From contig NZ_MKIM01000027.1 of the NCBI RefSeq assembly GCF_001939045.1, positions 744,001 through 808,000 on the forward strand: DNA of 64,000 nt, read 5' to 3'. Source of the stretch: Rhizobium oryziradicis (GTDB lineage: Bacteria; Pseudomonadota; Alphaproteobacteria; Rhizobiales; Rhizobiaceae). Below are positions 45,339 through 55,763 of this stretch, in pieces. The notes beneath the pieces were generated by a model. That model searched no databases and was not told the DNA's origin. It saw nothing but the letters and a program-made list of their open reading frames with translations. Every line of letters begins with the position of its first letter. Position 1 is the stretch's first letter. The translations under genes and the position numbers were made by a program.

Positions 45339-48182
45339 ATGCTCGATAAGACCTACGATTCCGCATCGGTCGAACCTAAAATTGCTAAATCCTGGGAAGA
45401 GGCAGATGCTTTCCGCGCTGGTGCCAACGCCAAGCCGGATGCTGAAACCTTCACCATCGTGATTCCGCCACCAAATGTGACTGGCTCGTTGCACATGGGC
45501 CATGCGCTCAACAACACGCTGCAAGACATTATGGTGCGCTTTGAGCGCATGCGCGGCAAAGACGTGTTGTGGCAGCCGGGCATGGACCATGCGGGCATTG
45601 CCACACAAATGGTGGTTGAGCGCCAGTTGATGGAAAAGCAGCTGCCGGGCCGTCGCGAGATGGGCCGTGACGCCTTTATCGACAAGGTTTGGGAGTGGAA
45701 GGAAGAATCAGGCGGCCTGATCTTCAATCAGCTCAAGCGCCTTGGTGCCTCCTGCGATTGGTCGCGTGAGCGCTTCACCATGGATGAAGGGCTTTCCAAG
45801 GCCGTTCTGGAAGTGTTTGTGACGCTTTACAAGCAGGGCCTGATCTACAAGGACAAGCGCCTTGTGAACTGGGATCCGAAGCTGTTGACGGCGATTTCCG
45901 ATCTGGAAGTTGAACAGCATGAGGTGAACGGCAATCTCTGGTACCTGCGCTATCCGCTGGAAGAGGGCGTGACCTATCAGCACCCCATTGCTTTCGATGA
46001 AGATGGCAAGGCAACCGAATGGGAAACCCGCGACTATCTGGTGGTGGCCACAACCCGGCCTGAAACGCTGCTGGGTGATACCGGCGTTGCTGTGCATCCG
46101 TCTGACGAGCGCTATCAGTCGATTATAGGCAAGCATGTGATTTTGCCGATTGTTGGCCGCAAAATTCCAATCGTTGCCGACGAATACCCTGATCCGACCG
46201 CCGGAACCGGGGCGGTCAAGATGACGCCTGCCCATGACTTCAACGACTTTGAAGTGGGCAAGCGCGCTGGTCTGCGGATGATCAACGTTCTCAATGTTGA
46301 TGCGACGGTGACGATTGTCGACAATGATGATTTCCTTGAAGGCCTGACGCCAAGCCGCGAGCAGCAGATGGTCTGGGCTGAGCTAGAAGGTCAGGATCGG
46401 GCGTTTGCGCGCAAGAAGATTGTTGAGATTCTCGAAGCCGAAGGCCTGCTGGACAAGATTGAGCCGCACAAGCACATGGTGCCGCATGGCGACCGTGGCG
46501 GCGTGCCGATTGAGCCACGCCTGACCGAGCAATGGTATGTGGATGCCAAGACATTGGCCGAACCCGCCATTGCCAGCGTGCGTGAAGGTCGTACCAATTT
46601 TGTGCCGAAGAACTGGGAAAAGACTTACTTTGAGTGGATGGAAAACATCCAGCCATGGTGTGTGTCTCGCCAGCTGTGGTGGGGTCATCAGATTCCGGCC
46701 TGGTATGGCCCAGATGGTCAGGTTTTCGTTGAAAAGTCTGAGGAAGAGGCGCTGGACGCCGCTGTTCAGCACTATCTCGCCCATGAAGGCCCATGGAAAG
46801 CCTGGGTGCAGGAGAAGCTGGAAAACTTCCAGCCCGGCGAGATTCTGACCCGCGATGAAGACGTGCTGGACACGTGGTTCTCATCGGCACTGTGGCCGTT
46901 CTCCACACTTGGCTGGCCAGACAAGACGCCGGAGCTGGTGCGCTATTATCCCACCAATGTGCTGGTGACGGGCTTTGACATTATCTTCTTCTGGGTTGCC
47001 CGGATGATGATGATGGGCCTACATTTCATGAAGGATGAGGATGGCAATCCGGTTGAGCCGTTTAGCACCGTTTACGTTCACGCGCTGGTGCGCGACAAGA
47101 ACGGGCAGAAAATGTCCAAGTCGAAGGGCAATGTCATCAATCCGCTGGAGCTGATTGATGAATATGGTGCGGATGCGCTGCGCTTTACGCTCACGATCAT
47201 GGCGGCACAGGGCCGCGATGTGAAGCTGGATACAGCGCGTGTGGCGGGCTATCGCAATTTCGGCACCAAGCTTTGGAACGCCACGCGCTTTGCCGAAATG
47301 AACGGTGTCAAAAGCGATCCGAACTTTCTGCCAGAGACAACGACGCTAGCCATCAATCGCTGGATTTTGACCGAGCTCACCCGTGCGCAGCGCGACGTGA
47401 CGGAATCGATCGAAAATCATCGCTTTAACGATGCGGCGACAGCACTCTATCGCTTCGTGTGGAATAATTTCTGCGATTGGTATCTCGAATTGTTGAAGCC
47501 GGTGTTTTCTGGCGAAGACGAGCGGGCAAAAACCGAAGCGCAGGCTTGCGCTGCTTATGTGCTGGAAGAAACCTATAAGCTGCTGCATCCCTTCATGCCA
47601 TTCATGACGGAAGAGCTGTGGGCGCATACCGCCGGTGAGGGGCTTTCGCGCGAAACCTTGCTCTGCCATGCAGATTGGCCTACTCAGGACTTTATTGATG
47701 AACTGGCCGCAACCGACATCAATTGGCTGGTGGATCTGGTGACCGGGATTCGCTCGGCGCGCGCTGAGATGAACGTGCCGCCAAGCGCCATTGCGCCTTT
47801 GGTTGTGGTGGGTGCCAATGTGGTGACACAAGAGCGAATCAAGCGCCACGAAGCATCCATCAAGCGCTTGGCTCGTGTGGGTGATATCAGCCTTGCGCAG
47901 GAAGCGCCAAAGGGTGCGGCTCAGGTTATCGTTGGAGAAGCGACCGCATGCTTGCCATTGGGAAGCTTGATTGATGTTGCGGCCGAACGCGCCCGCATCG
48001 AAAAGGCCATCGGCAAGACGGATGTGGATATCGACAAGACCCAGAAAAAGCTCGGCAATGAGCGTTTTGTTGCCAATGCTGATCCTGAAGTGGTGGCCGC
48101 GGAGCGTCAGCGTCTTGAGGAGCTTGAAGGCCAGCGCGCGGTTCTTGCTGTGGCTCTTCAGCGCATAAACGACGCTGTGTAA
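45339..48182 (+). CDS. valS: valyl-tRNA synthetase
   Basis: 947 residues, full length. Class I signatures: the HIGH-type motif in PPPNVTGSLHMGHALNNTLQ, the KMSKSKGN loop (NGQKMSKSKGNVINPLELID), the editing domain with TTRPETLLGDTGVAVHPSDE, and the C-terminal coiled coil (ERARIEKAIGKTDVDIDKTQ). It charges tRNA-Val. A strong terminator follows 53 nt downstream. Confidence 0.97.
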   Translation: MLDKTYDSASVEPKIAKSWEEADAFRAGANAKPDAETFTIVIPPPNVTGSLHMGHALNNTLQDIMVRFERMRGKDVLWQPGMDHAGIATQMVVERQLMEKQLPGRREMGRDAFIDKVWEWKEESGGLIFNQLKRLGASCDWSRERFTMDEGLSKAVLEVFVTLYKQGLIYKDKRLVNWDPKLLTAISDLEVEQHEVNGNLWYLRYPLEEGVTYQHPIAFDEDGKATEWETRDYLVVATTRPETLLGDTGVAVHPSDERYQSIIGKHVILPIVGRKIPIVADEYPDPTAGTGAVKMTPAHDFNDFEVGKRAGLRMINVLNVDATVTIVDNDDFLEGLTPSREQQMVWAELEGQDRAFARKKIVEILEAEGLLDKIEPHKHMVPHGDRGGVPIEPRLTEQWYVDAKTLAEPAIASVREGRTNFVPKNWEKTYFEWMENIQPWCVSRQLWWGHQIPAWYGPDGQVFVEKSEEEALDAAVQHYLAHEGPWKAWVQEKLENFQPGEILTRDEDVLDTWFSSALWPFSTLGWPDKTPELVRYYPTNVLVTGFDIIFFWVARMMMMGLHFMKDEDGNPVEPFSTVYVHALVRDKNGQKMSKSKGNVINPLELIDEYGADALRFTLTIMAAQGRDVKLDTARVAGYRNFGTKLWNATRFAEMNGVKSDPNFLPETTTLAINRWILTELTRAQRDVTESIENHRFNDAATALYRFVWNNFCDWYLELLKPVFSGEDERAKTEAQACAAYVLEETYKLLHPFMPFMTEELWAHTAGEGLSRETLLCHADWPTQDFIDELAATDINWLVDLVTGIRSARAEMNVPPSAIAPLVVVGANVVTQERIKRHEASIKRLARVGDISLAQEAPKGAAQVIVGEATACLPLGSLIDVAAERARIEKAIGKTDVDIDKTQKKLGNERFVANADPEVVAAERQRLEELEGQRAVLAVALQRINDAV

Positions 48183-48234
48183 GCTTCTACATGATGCGGT
48201 AAAGTGCCGTCATGGTTTGGAGTGTCTTTTTTCA

Positions 48235-48264
48235 GCCCGGAGCATTCGTGCTCCGGGCTTTTAT
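48235..48264 (+). terminator. valS terminator
   Basis: AGCCCGGAGCA (48235-48245) pairs perfectly with TGCTCCGGGCT (48250-48260) around a TTCG tetraloop, followed by TTTAT. A classic very stable intrinsic terminator. Confidence 0.9.
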
Positions 48265-48765
48265 GTGAAGTGGGTTATAGGAAGAGTCATTGAAAATGGC
48301 TCTTCGTGTTCCTTTCGCAATATCTTCAAGGCGAGGCTGCGTCAGCCTCTTCGAGGCTTGGTATAGGTTGGGTCTCGTCCATCATCAGGCCGGTTTAATC
48401 AAGAAATAGAGCGGGCAGTATGGCTCGAAGGAGCAGATGAGTCTGCTGCAATGACGTGTGTGCGAGATGATGTATCAACGTTGCGACGCATCATTTTAGA
48501 GACAATTTTATAAGTTCTTAGAATGTTTCCGCTGTTGCGACTTTGCAACTTCTCTGGCTATTGTGGGTATGATTTTCTGATAAATATGCAATTTTCGAGA
48601 TTTTTTCGAAAAAATTTTCTTATAAAATGTCAATTATAAGGCAAGTAGAGATTCCTACGTAAATCCGTGAATTAAATGCTGCGATGCACCTGATTGTGGT
48701 TAAGTTGTCATTTAATTTGAATAGGTTACGGTATCGTAATAGACAAATCGTGGGTGGAGTTATAC
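48265..48765. other. 501-nt non-coding region upstream of the fadL-like gene
   Basis: No supported gene. The left half is mixed composition; from about 48500 it becomes AT-rich (TTTTTTCGAAAAAATTTTCT), typical of an outer-membrane-protein promoter region. A loose inverted repeat around ATGATGTATCAACG...ACGCATCAT (48471-48495) might be a regulator site. I cannot place the promoter with confidence. Confidence 0.4.
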
Positions 48766-49980
48766 ATGGCGACCAAGACACTTTCGGCGGGACTTCTAGC
48801 TGTTATTGCGGCGGGACTGTGGCAGACGAACGCGTTTGCGGGCGGGCTTGAGCGTGGCGGTTATAATATCGATCTGCTGTTTGATCCATCAACAGTGACG
48901 GCAGAGGGCAACACCGTTTATGTGATGCCGAACCGAAAGTTGAAGGACGTAAAGGACATTAATCGCGCCAACGGCGTTGGTGCCAATGGCATTGGCGGTG
49001 GCACCACAACGGCGGACGATTCTGAAGCCTACTCGAATTCGAGATTTGGGATTAAGGCAGCGCTTGGCAGCGGCTTTGATTGCTTGGTCGATTATTCCCA
49101 GCCATGGGGCGCGCACACCAAGCCCGGTGCCAACTGGATGGGTGCCAACGAGAATATTGAAACCAAGATCAAGAGCGACAACTACGCCGCAACGTGTTCT
49201 TATCGGTTTGATGCCGGCCGTGGCCAGTTGCGCGTGATTGGCGGTGCTTTCTATCAGGAAGTAAGCGGTTTCAAGGACCGTCTGGTTGTGCCAGACGCAG
49301 CCACACCTTTCGGTAATGGTATTGGCCATCTTCAGCTTTCCGGCGATGGCTGGGGCTGGCGTGCCGGTATGGCCTATGAAATTCCAGAATATGCCTTCCG
49401 GGCTAGCCTGGTTTATAACAGTCAGGTTCAGCTGGACAACATCACTGGCAAGCTGGATCTGAGCCAGGTCAATGGTCGTACTTTTGATGTTTATGGCGCG
49501 CAAGCGATGCCAGACTCAGTTGAGTTGAAGGTGCAAAGTGGTATTGCTCCCGATTGGCTCGCTTTCGGTTCGGTAAAGTGGGTCAACTGGAGCCTGCTTC
49601 AGCAAGTTCCGTTTAAGATTGCAGGGACCAACACCGTTGCGACCACACTTGACCTCGGCTATCGCGATGGGGTCACGATATCTGGCGGTGTTGGACACAA
49701 GTTTAATGAGCAGTGGAGCTCTGCGGTCAGCCTGACCTGGGATCGTGGCACATCGCAAGGCTATGGCACGCAAACCGACACCTGGGCTGTTGGTGCGGCG
49801 GTTGCCTACGCGCCGACGAAAAATGTCGAGCTCCGCCTTGCGGGTCTGCTCGGTGTCATGACCAGCGGGAAATCTGGTCCTGTTGTAATCGACGGGCTCA
49901 ACTATGGCACCGATGCCACCTATACATTTGGCAATGACTTGCTGAGTGCGGTCTCGGCCAATCTCAAGGTCAAATTCTAA
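48766..49980 (+). CDS. outer membrane transport protein, OmpP1/FadL family
   Basis: 404 residues from ATG 48766 with GGAG 7-9 nt upstream. A signal peptide ends near AFAG (LLAVIAAGLWQTNAFAGG). GLERGGYNIDLLFDPSTV and the many alternating beta strands to the C-terminal aromatic residue (LLSAVSANLKVKF) fit a 14-strand FadL-type barrel. It imports hydrophobic substrates such as long-chain fatty acids. It is monocistronic, flanked by a long AT-rich leader and a strong terminator. Confidence 0.85.
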   Translation: MATKTLSAGLLAVIAAGLWQTNAFAGGLERGGYNIDLLFDPSTVTAEGNTVYVMPNRKLKDVKDINRANGVGANGIGGGTTTADDSEAYSNSRFGIKAALGSGFDCLVDYSQPWGAHTKPGANWMGANENIETKIKSDNYAATCSYRFDAGRGQLRVIGGAFYQEVSGFKDRLVVPDAATPFGNGIGHLQLSGDGWGWRAGMAYEIPEYAFRASLVYNSQVQLDNITGKLDLSQVNGRTFDVYGAQAMPDSVELKVQSGIAPDWLAFGSVKWVNWSLLQQVPFKIAGTNTVATTLDLGYRDGVTISGGVGHKFNEQWSSAVSLTWDRGTSQGYGTQTDTWAVGAAVAYAPTKNVELRLAGLLGVMTSGKSGPVVIDGLNYGTDATYTFGNDLLSAVSANLKVKF

Positions 49981-49996
49981 GTTTCCAGTCTTTCAG

Positions 49997-50027
49997 AAAG
50001 CGCAGCGGATCACCTGCTGCGCTTTTT
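49997..50027 (+). terminator. terminator of the fadL-like gene
   Basis: AAAGCGCAGC (49997-50006) pairs perfectly with GCTGCGCTTT (50016-50025), followed by a T run. Confidence 0.9.
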
Positions 50028-50571
50028 TGTATTTGATACAATTTTTACTTTATTTCTTGGCTATTATTTTAAAAAAGACCGCATATCTGGTGTTGTAAGG
50101 ATGGCATCAGGTGTTTGCAGTCCTTGCGTTTTGCCTGTGTGATCTGTGCCACTCTGTGGCGATTTTGCAACATTGAATATATCCTCGTTCCAATGCCGTG
50201 TGCGGAAAGAAAATGTCTATTTCCCGCCACAAATGGAGCGCAGCAAGATTGCAAGGCAAGGTTGGAAGTTTGAATAAGCATGTGGTGACATGGCAAGGTT
50301 TTGAGTGCGTTGAGCATCCGTTTTGGGTTGTGTTTTCGAACGTGGACTTTGCATTTAATCAGATGTTGTTTTAGGTCGCAGTGTTGCCCGAAATGCAGTC
50401 TAGGGTGGGAGAAATGGATATGATGCGTAAAGCTGTTTACCAGATATCAATTCGGTTCGACGCTTACCGTCATTTTCCTTCGGTCAAAAATGATCGTTGC
50501 CACCATGGCATTTTTGCATACGTGGATATGGGCCTGTAATCGTGGATACATTAAAGCTGTACAGAGTTGGA
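50028..50571. other. 544-nt leader region upstream of exoR
   Basis: Contains no supported gene; short open frames on either strand lack ribosome sites and family resemblance. The long leader before exoR probably carries its promoter and regulator sites (ChvI autoregulates exoR in relatives), but I do not see a clear repeated box. Confidence 0.4.
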
Positions 50572-51363
50572 ATGGGAAATGGCTGGATGTCTTCCGCCAT
50601 TGTTGTGCTGTCATTGGCCGTTGCCAATTTGATTGCGGCACAATCTTGCCATGCCTTTGATATCAAGGCGGGGGTCTCAAAAGAATCCGGTCCGTTCGAT
50701 CTTTTCAAATTTGGCTTCAATGCCCAGAAAAATGGTCAGACGCAGGATGCCGTTGAAGCCTATCGCTATGCTGCTGAAAAAGGCCACACGGGGTCGCGTT
50801 GGGCTTTGGCCAACATGTATGCCGATGGCGATGGCGTGGTCAAAAATGACTATGAAGCCTTCAAAATCTATTCAGAGATTGCCAATCAGGGTGTCGAGCC
50901 TGGCTCGGAAGATACGGTCTATTTTGTCAATGCGCTGGTGTCGCTGGCGGGCTATTATCGCACCGGCATTCCTGGCAGTCCGGTCAAGGCCGATCTCATT
51001 CAGGCGCGGCAGCTTTACTTTCAGGCAGCCTCCGCGTTTGGTTATCCCGACGCGCAGTTTGATCTCGCCAAGATGATGCTGAGCGGCGAGGGCGGCAGAC
51101 GCAATGTGCAGCAGGCCAAGAAATGGCTCAATGTGGCCCGCAAAAATGGCCACCCCGGTGCCATGGCACTGTTTGGACATGTGATCTTTGATGAAGGCCA
51201 AACCGCGCGTGGCCTTGCCTTCATGACAGCGGCCATGGACAAATGCGCGCCCAAGGACTGCAAGTGGATTGAGGATATGCAGGAAAAGGCATTTTCTCTG
51301 GCTGACGAAAAAGAGCGCCGGGTTGCCGTCGCTCTCGTGCCACAGGTGCAGCAGCAGCCTTAA
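50572..51363 (+). CDS. exoR: ExoR, periplasmic Sel1-repeat repressor of the ChvG/ChvI system
   Basis: 263 residues from ATG 50572; ATG 50587 is an alternative. The signal peptide ends near CHAF. The mature protein begins DIKAGVSKESGPFDLFKFGF and contains Sel1 repeats (QDAVEAYRYAAEKGHTGSRW, ADGDGVVKNDYEAFKIYSEI, DAQFDLAKMMLSGEGGRR). These lines match my memory of Sinorhizobium ExoR almost word for word. ExoR binds the sensor ChvG/ExoS in the periplasm and holds it inactive; acid or host signals degrade ExoR and switch on exopolysaccharide and stress genes. The convergent xthA neighbour also agrees with the rhizobial order. Confidence 0.9.
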   Translation: MGNGWMSSAIVVLSLAVANLIAAQSCHAFDIKAGVSKESGPFDLFKFGFNAQKNGQTQDAVEAYRYAAEKGHTGSRWALANMYADGDGVVKNDYEAFKIYSEIANQGVEPGSEDTVYFVNALVSLAGYYRTGIPGSPVKADLIQARQLYFQAASAFGYPDAQFDLAKMMLSGEGGRRNVQQAKKWLNVARKNGHPGAMALFGHVIFDEGQTARGLAFMTAAMDKCAPKDCKWIEDMQEKAFSLADEKERRVAVALVPQVQQQP

Positions 51364-51374
51364 GGGTTGAGGTT

Positions 51375-52172
51375 TCAGCTTGCGAGGCTGAAGTTAAAAT
51401 GGCCTATGACCGGAACATGGTCGGATGGCTTTTCCGCTCCACGCACATGCTTTTCGATATCTGTTGATACGAGCTTGTCTGCGGCTTCTGGTGACAGGAG
51501 CAGATGATCAATGCGGATGCCGTTGTTTTTCTGCCAGGCACCGGCCTGATAATCCCAGAAAGAATAATGTTTTTGCGCATCCGTCGTGGCGCGCACGGCT
51601 TCTGTCAGGCCCAGATTTTCTAAATTTCGAAACGCGGCCCTTGTTTTGGGCAGGAACAAGGCGTCGGTGGCCCAGACGGCCGGATCATAGCAATCATGCG
51701 GCTCGGGAATGACATTATAGTCGCCAGCCAGAATCAGCGGCTCTTCCAAAGCCAGACGTGATTCTGCAAATTTTTGCAGCCGGGCCATCCACGCCAGTTT
51801 ATAGGGGTATTTTATCGGATCGTCTGATGGATTGCCATTTGGCAGATAAAGCGAGCAAACGCGCAAAACGCCGTCTTTGACCGAGAACACGCCTTCGATA
51901 AACCGAGCCTGCTCGTCGGAATCGTCGCCTGGAAGGCCACGGTTGACCTCGTCGGGCTTGATTTTGGACAGCAGCGCCACGCCGTTAAAACCCTTTTGGC
52001 CATGGGTTTCCACATGATAGCCAAGCGCTTCAATTTCGGCACGCGGAAAGCCTTCATCAACGGATTTGATTTCCTGCAGGCAGGCAATGTCAGGAGAAGA
52101 GCTTTCCAGCCACTGGCATAGCTCTGAAATGCGCGCTTTCACACCATTGATGTTCCAGGTCGCAATTTTCAT
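51375..52172 (-). CDS. xthA: exodeoxyribonuclease III
   Basis: 265 residues. ExoIII/APE1-type motifs: start MKIATWNINGVKARI, catalytic CLQEIKS, LAGDYNVIPEPHDCYDP, the RIDHLLLS box, and the final SDHVPVIGHF. It repairs abasic sites and degrades DNA 3' to 5'. Convergent with exoR; its end lies 12 nt from the exoR stop. Confidence 0.96.
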   Translation of the reverse strand: MKIATWNINGVKARISELCQWLESSSPDIACLQEIKSVDEGFPRAEIEALGYHVETHGQKGFNGVALLSKIKPDEVNRGLPGDDSDEQARFIEGVFSVKDGVLRVCSLYLPNGNPSDDPIKYPYKLAWMARLQKFAESRLALEEPLILAGDYNVIPEPHDCYDPAVWATDALFLPKTRAAFRNLENLGLTEAVRATTDAQKHYSFWDYQAGAWQKNNGIRIDHLLLSPEAADKLVSTDIEKHVRGAEKPSDHVPVIGHFNFSLAS

Positions 52173-52351
52173 CAGAATTCTCCATCATCGATCGACGGTC
52201 TTTTTAGCGCAATTGCAAGAGTTTGCCACTGCGATTTGCTGAAAAACATATTTAAGATTTTGCAAATTTTCACTGTTGCGGCATTCTGTTTGGGTTGTGA
52301 TGCGACGTTTTGGGAGGAGCGTGCGTATTCAAGATAAAAATGGGGAACATA

Positions 52352-53848
52352 ATGTCTGACATGGTAAAAAAGACAGAGCCTGTTGACGAAATCCTGCCCA
52401 TGCCGCGATTGGCCGTGCTGGGCATTCAACATGTTTTGGTGATGTATGCGGGGGCGGTGGCTGTTCCGCTGATTATCGGGCGGGCGCTCAAATTGCCGCC
52501 GGAAGATGTCGCTTTTTTGATCTCAGCCGATCTGTTTGCGTGCGGCTTGGTGACGTTGATTCAGTCTTTTGGCTTGACCCAGTGGTTTGGCATCAAGCTG
52601 CCCGTGATGATGGGTGTCACCTTTGCATCCGTTGGTCCCATGTTGGCCATGGCATCCAGCCTGCCGGGTGTTGATGGCGCGCGTTTGATTTTTGGCTCCA
52701 TTATCGGAGCAGGGCTGGTCTCGTTGCTGATTGCGCCTTTGGTCAGCCGATTGTTGCGCTTTTTTCCGCCGGTGGTGACAGGCACGATCATTTTGGTGAT
52801 TGGCGTGACATTAATGCGGATTGGTATCAACTGGATTTTTGGCAATCCCTTTGGCCCCACCGCACCCAGTGTGGTGGATCCCGCGGCGGTGAAGTGGTTG
52901 GCCGATGTGAAGGCTCTGGCGGCCAGCGGCGTGGCCATTCCGGAAATACCAGCGAAATTGAGCTTTGCGCCAACGGTTGCTAATCCAGCCTATGCGCCTT
53001 TAAGCGGCGTTGCTGTTTCAGCCGTGGTGCTTGTTTCGATTTTGCTGATCTCGCGTTTTGGCAAAGGCTTTGTTGCCAATATCGCGGTGCTGATGGGCAT
53101 TGTCATCGGCGGTATTCTAACCGCACTGTTGGGCATGATGCATTTTGACAAAGTGGCCAATGCGGCCTGGTTTGCCCCGATCATGCCTTTTCACTTCGGC
53201 ATCCCCATTTTCGATCCGATTGCCATTGTAACGATGTCGGTGGTGATGATTGTGGTGATGATTGAGTCCACGGGCATGTTTTTGGCTTTGGGCGAACTGA
53301 CTGGCAAAACCGTAACGCGTCCGATGCTGGCAGCGGGGCTGAGAACCGATGGGCTCGGCACGCTGCTTGGCGGGATTTTCAACACTTTTCCTTACACCAG
53401 TTTTTCGCAAAATGTTGGGCTGGTTGGGGTAACCGGCGTGCGCTCACGCTTTGTCTGCGTGGCTGGCGGGCTTTTTCTTGTTGCTCTTGGCTTTTTGCCA
53501 AAGATGGCGGCCTTGGTGGAGGCTTTGCCGACCGTCGTTTTGGGTGGGGCGGGGCTCGTGATGTTTGGCATGGTGGCTGCAACCGGCATTCGCATTCTCG
53601 CCAGTGTCGATTTCAAGAGAAGTCGCAACAATCTCTTCGTTGTTGCTGTGTCGCTGGGCTTTGGGATGATTCCCTTGATTGCACCCAACTTCAAACAATG
53701 GATGCCCCATGAACTTCACACACTGATTGATTCCGGCATTCTACTGGCATCATTTGCTGCGGTTGTTCTCAATGCCTTTTTCAACGGCGTGGGTGAAGCA
53801 TCGGTGGAAAATGTGACAGAAGCTGCCAAATTGGCCGACGCCCACTAA
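52352..53848 (+). CDS. NCS2 family nucleobase (uracil/xanthine-type) permease
   Basis: 498 residues from ATG 52352 (GGGGA upstream). Features: LAVLGIQHVLVMYAGAVAVP at the start, FGLTQWFGIKLPVMMGVTFA, VVMIVVMIESTGMFLALGEL with the family acidic residue, and QNVGLVGVTGVRSRFVC. About 12-14 membrane segments. It imports purines or uracil with protons or sodium. The MYAGAVAVP and GVTFA elements favour the xanthine/uric-acid branch, but the substrate is not certain. Confidence 0.9.
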   Translation: MSDMVKKTEPVDEILPMPRLAVLGIQHVLVMYAGAVAVPLIIGRALKLPPEDVAFLISADLFACGLVTLIQSFGLTQWFGIKLPVMMGVTFASVGPMLAMASSLPGVDGARLIFGSIIGAGLVSLLIAPLVSRLLRFFPPVVTGTIILVIGVTLMRIGINWIFGNPFGPTAPSVVDPAAVKWLADVKALAASGVAIPEIPAKLSFAPTVANPAYAPLSGVAVSAVVLVSILLISRFGKGFVANIAVLMGIVIGGILTALLGMMHFDKVANAAWFAPIMPFHFGIPIFDPIAIVTMSVVMIVVMIESTGMFLALGELTGKTVTRPMLAAGLRTDGLGTLLGGIFNTFPYTSFSQNVGLVGVTGVRSRFVCVAGGLFLVALGFLPKMAALVEALPTVVLGGAGLVMFGMVAATGIRILASVDFKRSRNNLFVVAVSLGFGMIPLIAPNFKQWMPHELHTLIDSGILLASFAAVVLNAFFNGVGEASVENVTEAAKLADAH

Positions 53849-53852
53849 CAAG

Positions 53853-53880
53853 CCAAAAGCCGCCGGAGACATCCGGCGGC
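53853..53880 (-). terminator. terminator for the erpA-like gene, shared 3' region
   Basis: GCCGCCGGA and TCCGGCGGC are perfect 9-bp arms (53859-53880, loop GACA). On the minus strand it is followed by TTTTGG, so it terminates the leftward erpA-like gene and may also slow the converging permease transcript. Confidence 0.7.
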
Positions 53881-53890
53881 ACACCCGGCT

Positions 53891-54223
53891 TTACACGGCA
53901 AAGCTGGTGCCACAGCCGCAGCTGGCGACTGCGTTGGGATTGTTGATCTGGAAGGACTGGCCCAGCAGGTTATCAACAAAATCAATCTCTGAGCCCGCCA
54001 TATAGACCAGCGACATTTCATCAATCAAAAGGGTTGCGCCATCGCGTTCAATCACCAGATCGCCATCTTGAGCATCCTTGTCGAGATCAAACTTATAGGA
54101 AAAGCCCGAACAGCCGCCGCCTTCAACGGAAACGCGCAAGGCTTTTTTATCGGCCTCTGCGGCCACAATTTTCGCAATGCGCCGGGCCGCAGCCTCGGAA
54201 ACACGCACAGTCTGATTCGTCAT
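53891..54223 (-). CDS. erpA: iron-sulfur cluster insertion protein, ErpA/IscA type
   Basis: 110 residues. A-type carrier signature with Cys in GGGCSGFSYKFDLD and the final CGCGTSF. It transfers Fe-S clusters to target proteins. The gene is divergent from dgt; in Rhizobiales this pairing is common. Confidence 0.92.
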   Translation of the reverse strand: MTNQTVRVSEAAARRIAKIVAAEADKKALRVSVEGGGCSGFSYKFDLDKDAQDGDLVIERDGATLLIDEMSLVYMAGSEIDFVDNLLGQSFQINNPNAVASCGCGTSFAV

Positions 54224-54428
54224 AATCGCCTCCTGACGGGTTCAAGGCCCGTAGAAATTCGGTGGTTTGGATTTCAGTTTAATCTGAAATCGAACGTTTT
54301 GATACAAAAATGCATTCAAAACACGGCATGGTGTTGGGCAAGACCGTGCCTTGTGTTGGCATTTCCTATAGGTATGAAGTCGAGACGTGAGCGTCAATGG
54401 TGGTTGAGCGGGTGTGGGTGTAGCAGGC

Positions 54429-55646
54429 ATGACGATTGATAAAAACGCATTGGGGTTTGGCTTTGGCGAGCGGGCGGTTTTTGCAGCCGACCCATGGACA
54501 TCGCTTGGCAGGCTCTACCCTGAATCCAACAGCCTGACGCGCTCCGATTTCCAGCGCGACCGTGACCGTATTGTTCACACCACAGCGTTTCGACGCCTCA
54601 AGCATAAGACACAGGTGTTCATTGGTCCCGATGGCGACCATTATCGCACGCGGTTGACCCACACCATTGAAGTGGCGCAGATTGCACGCGCGCTGGCCCG
54701 TGCTTTTCATATTGATGAAGATTTGGCCGAGGGCGTGGCGCTGGTGCATGATTTTGGCCACACACCTTTTGGCCACACCGGCGAAGACGCGCTGCATGAA
54801 CTGCTGCTGCCGTACGGCGGGTTTGATCATAATGCGCAATCGCTCAGAATTGTCACCAAGCTGGAGCGCCGCTACGCAGAGTTTGACGGGCTGAACCTGA
54901 CCTGGGAAACGCTGGAAGGCCTGGTCAAGCACAATGGCCCACTGACAAACGCCAATGGCGAATGCATCAAAGGCCCGGTGCCTTTGCCAATTGTGGAGTA
55001 TTGCCAGCTGCAAGATCTTGATATCGCCAGCCATGCCAGCCTGGAGGCGCAAGCGGCTGCCGTTGCCGATGACATTGCCTATAACACCCATGATATTGAT
55101 GATGGGCTGCGCTCCGGCTTCCTGACCTTTGATATGCTGGAAGAGGTGCCGTTTCTGGCCGGGCTAATGCAGGAAGTGCGCGACCGCTATCCCAATCTGG
55201 AGGCGGAACGCTTTACCCATGAAATCATGCGCCGCCAGATCACTCGCATGGTGGAAGATGTGATTGCGGTGGCGCAAAGCCGGCTCAACCGTATCAAACC
55301 CATGTCGGCGGATGATATTCGCAAGGCAGGCGAAACCATCATCACCTTTTCCGATGCCATGGCCGAGACGGATCGGCAGATCAAGAAAATGCTGTTTTCG
55401 AAAATCTACCGCCATCCAGACATTATGCGTATCCGCGCCGGGGCCGCGCAGATTGTGACCGATCTGTTCAATGCCTATATGGCAGATCCAACCCTGATGC
55501 GCAGTGACTATTGGGTCGAGCACACAGCGGGGCTGGAAATTCCGGCCAAAGCCCGCCATGTCGGCGATTTTCTGGCTGGTATGACGGATACCTATGCTGT
55601 GCGTGTGCATCGACAGCTGTTTGACCACACACCCGATTTGCGTTAG
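54429..55646 (+). CDS. dgt: deoxyguanosinetriphosphate triphosphohydrolase-like protein
   Basis: 405 residues from ATG 54429. The HD-domain metal sites [16 protein letters not shown] and the upstream [20 protein letters not shown] are clear. It hydrolyses dNTPs to deoxynucleosides and triphosphate, influencing dNTP pools and possibly phage growth. It precedes argS, as in other Rhizobiales. Confidence 0.95.
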   Translation: MTIDKNALGFGFGERAVFAADPWTSLGRLYPESNSLTRSDFQRDRDRIVHTTAFRRLKHKTQVFIGPDGDHYRTRLTHTIEVAQIARALARAFHIDEDLAEGVALVHDFGHTPFGHTGEDALHELLLPYGGFDHNAQSLRIVTKLERRYAEFDGLNLTWETLEGLVKHNGPLTNANGECIKGPVPLPIVEYCQLQDLDIASHASLEAQAAAVADDIAYNTHDIDDGLRSGFLTFDMLEEVPFLAGLMQEVRDRYPNLEAERFTHEIMRRQITRMVEDVIAVAQSRLNRIKPMSADDIRKAGETIITFSDAMAETDRQIKKMLFSKIYRHPDIMRIRAGAAQIVTDLFNAYMADPTLMRSDYWVEHTAGLEIPAKARHVGDFLAGMTDTYAVRVHRQLFDHTPDLR

Positions 55647-55680
55647 GCAGCGGGCGAAAGTGCTGGCGCATGAAAGCATA

Positions 55681-55711
55681 TCTCCTGAAACCGTGTTGCG
55701 GTTTTAGGAGA
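55681..55711 (+). promoter_or_regulatory. stable hairpin between dgt and argS
   Basis: Positions 55681-55693 (TCTCCTGAAACCG) pair with 55699-55711 (CGGTTTTAGGAGA) with one G-T pair and a 5-nt loop; no T run follows. It may be an attenuating or mRNA-processing structure in front of argS. Confidence 0.5.
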
Positions 55712-55763
55712 CATCTAACACGCCGTGGGCACAGTCTGTTTGCATCTGTCTGGATTGATCGTC

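Noticed and set aside
50069-50317. 82-codon minus-strand frame in the exoR leader
   Set aside because: Lacks a ribosome site, family resemblance and coding-like composition.
52173-52351. Purine or xanthine riboswitch upstream of the NCS2 permease
   Set aside because: No recognisable aptamer core or three-way junction could be traced by eye; a covariance-model search would be needed.
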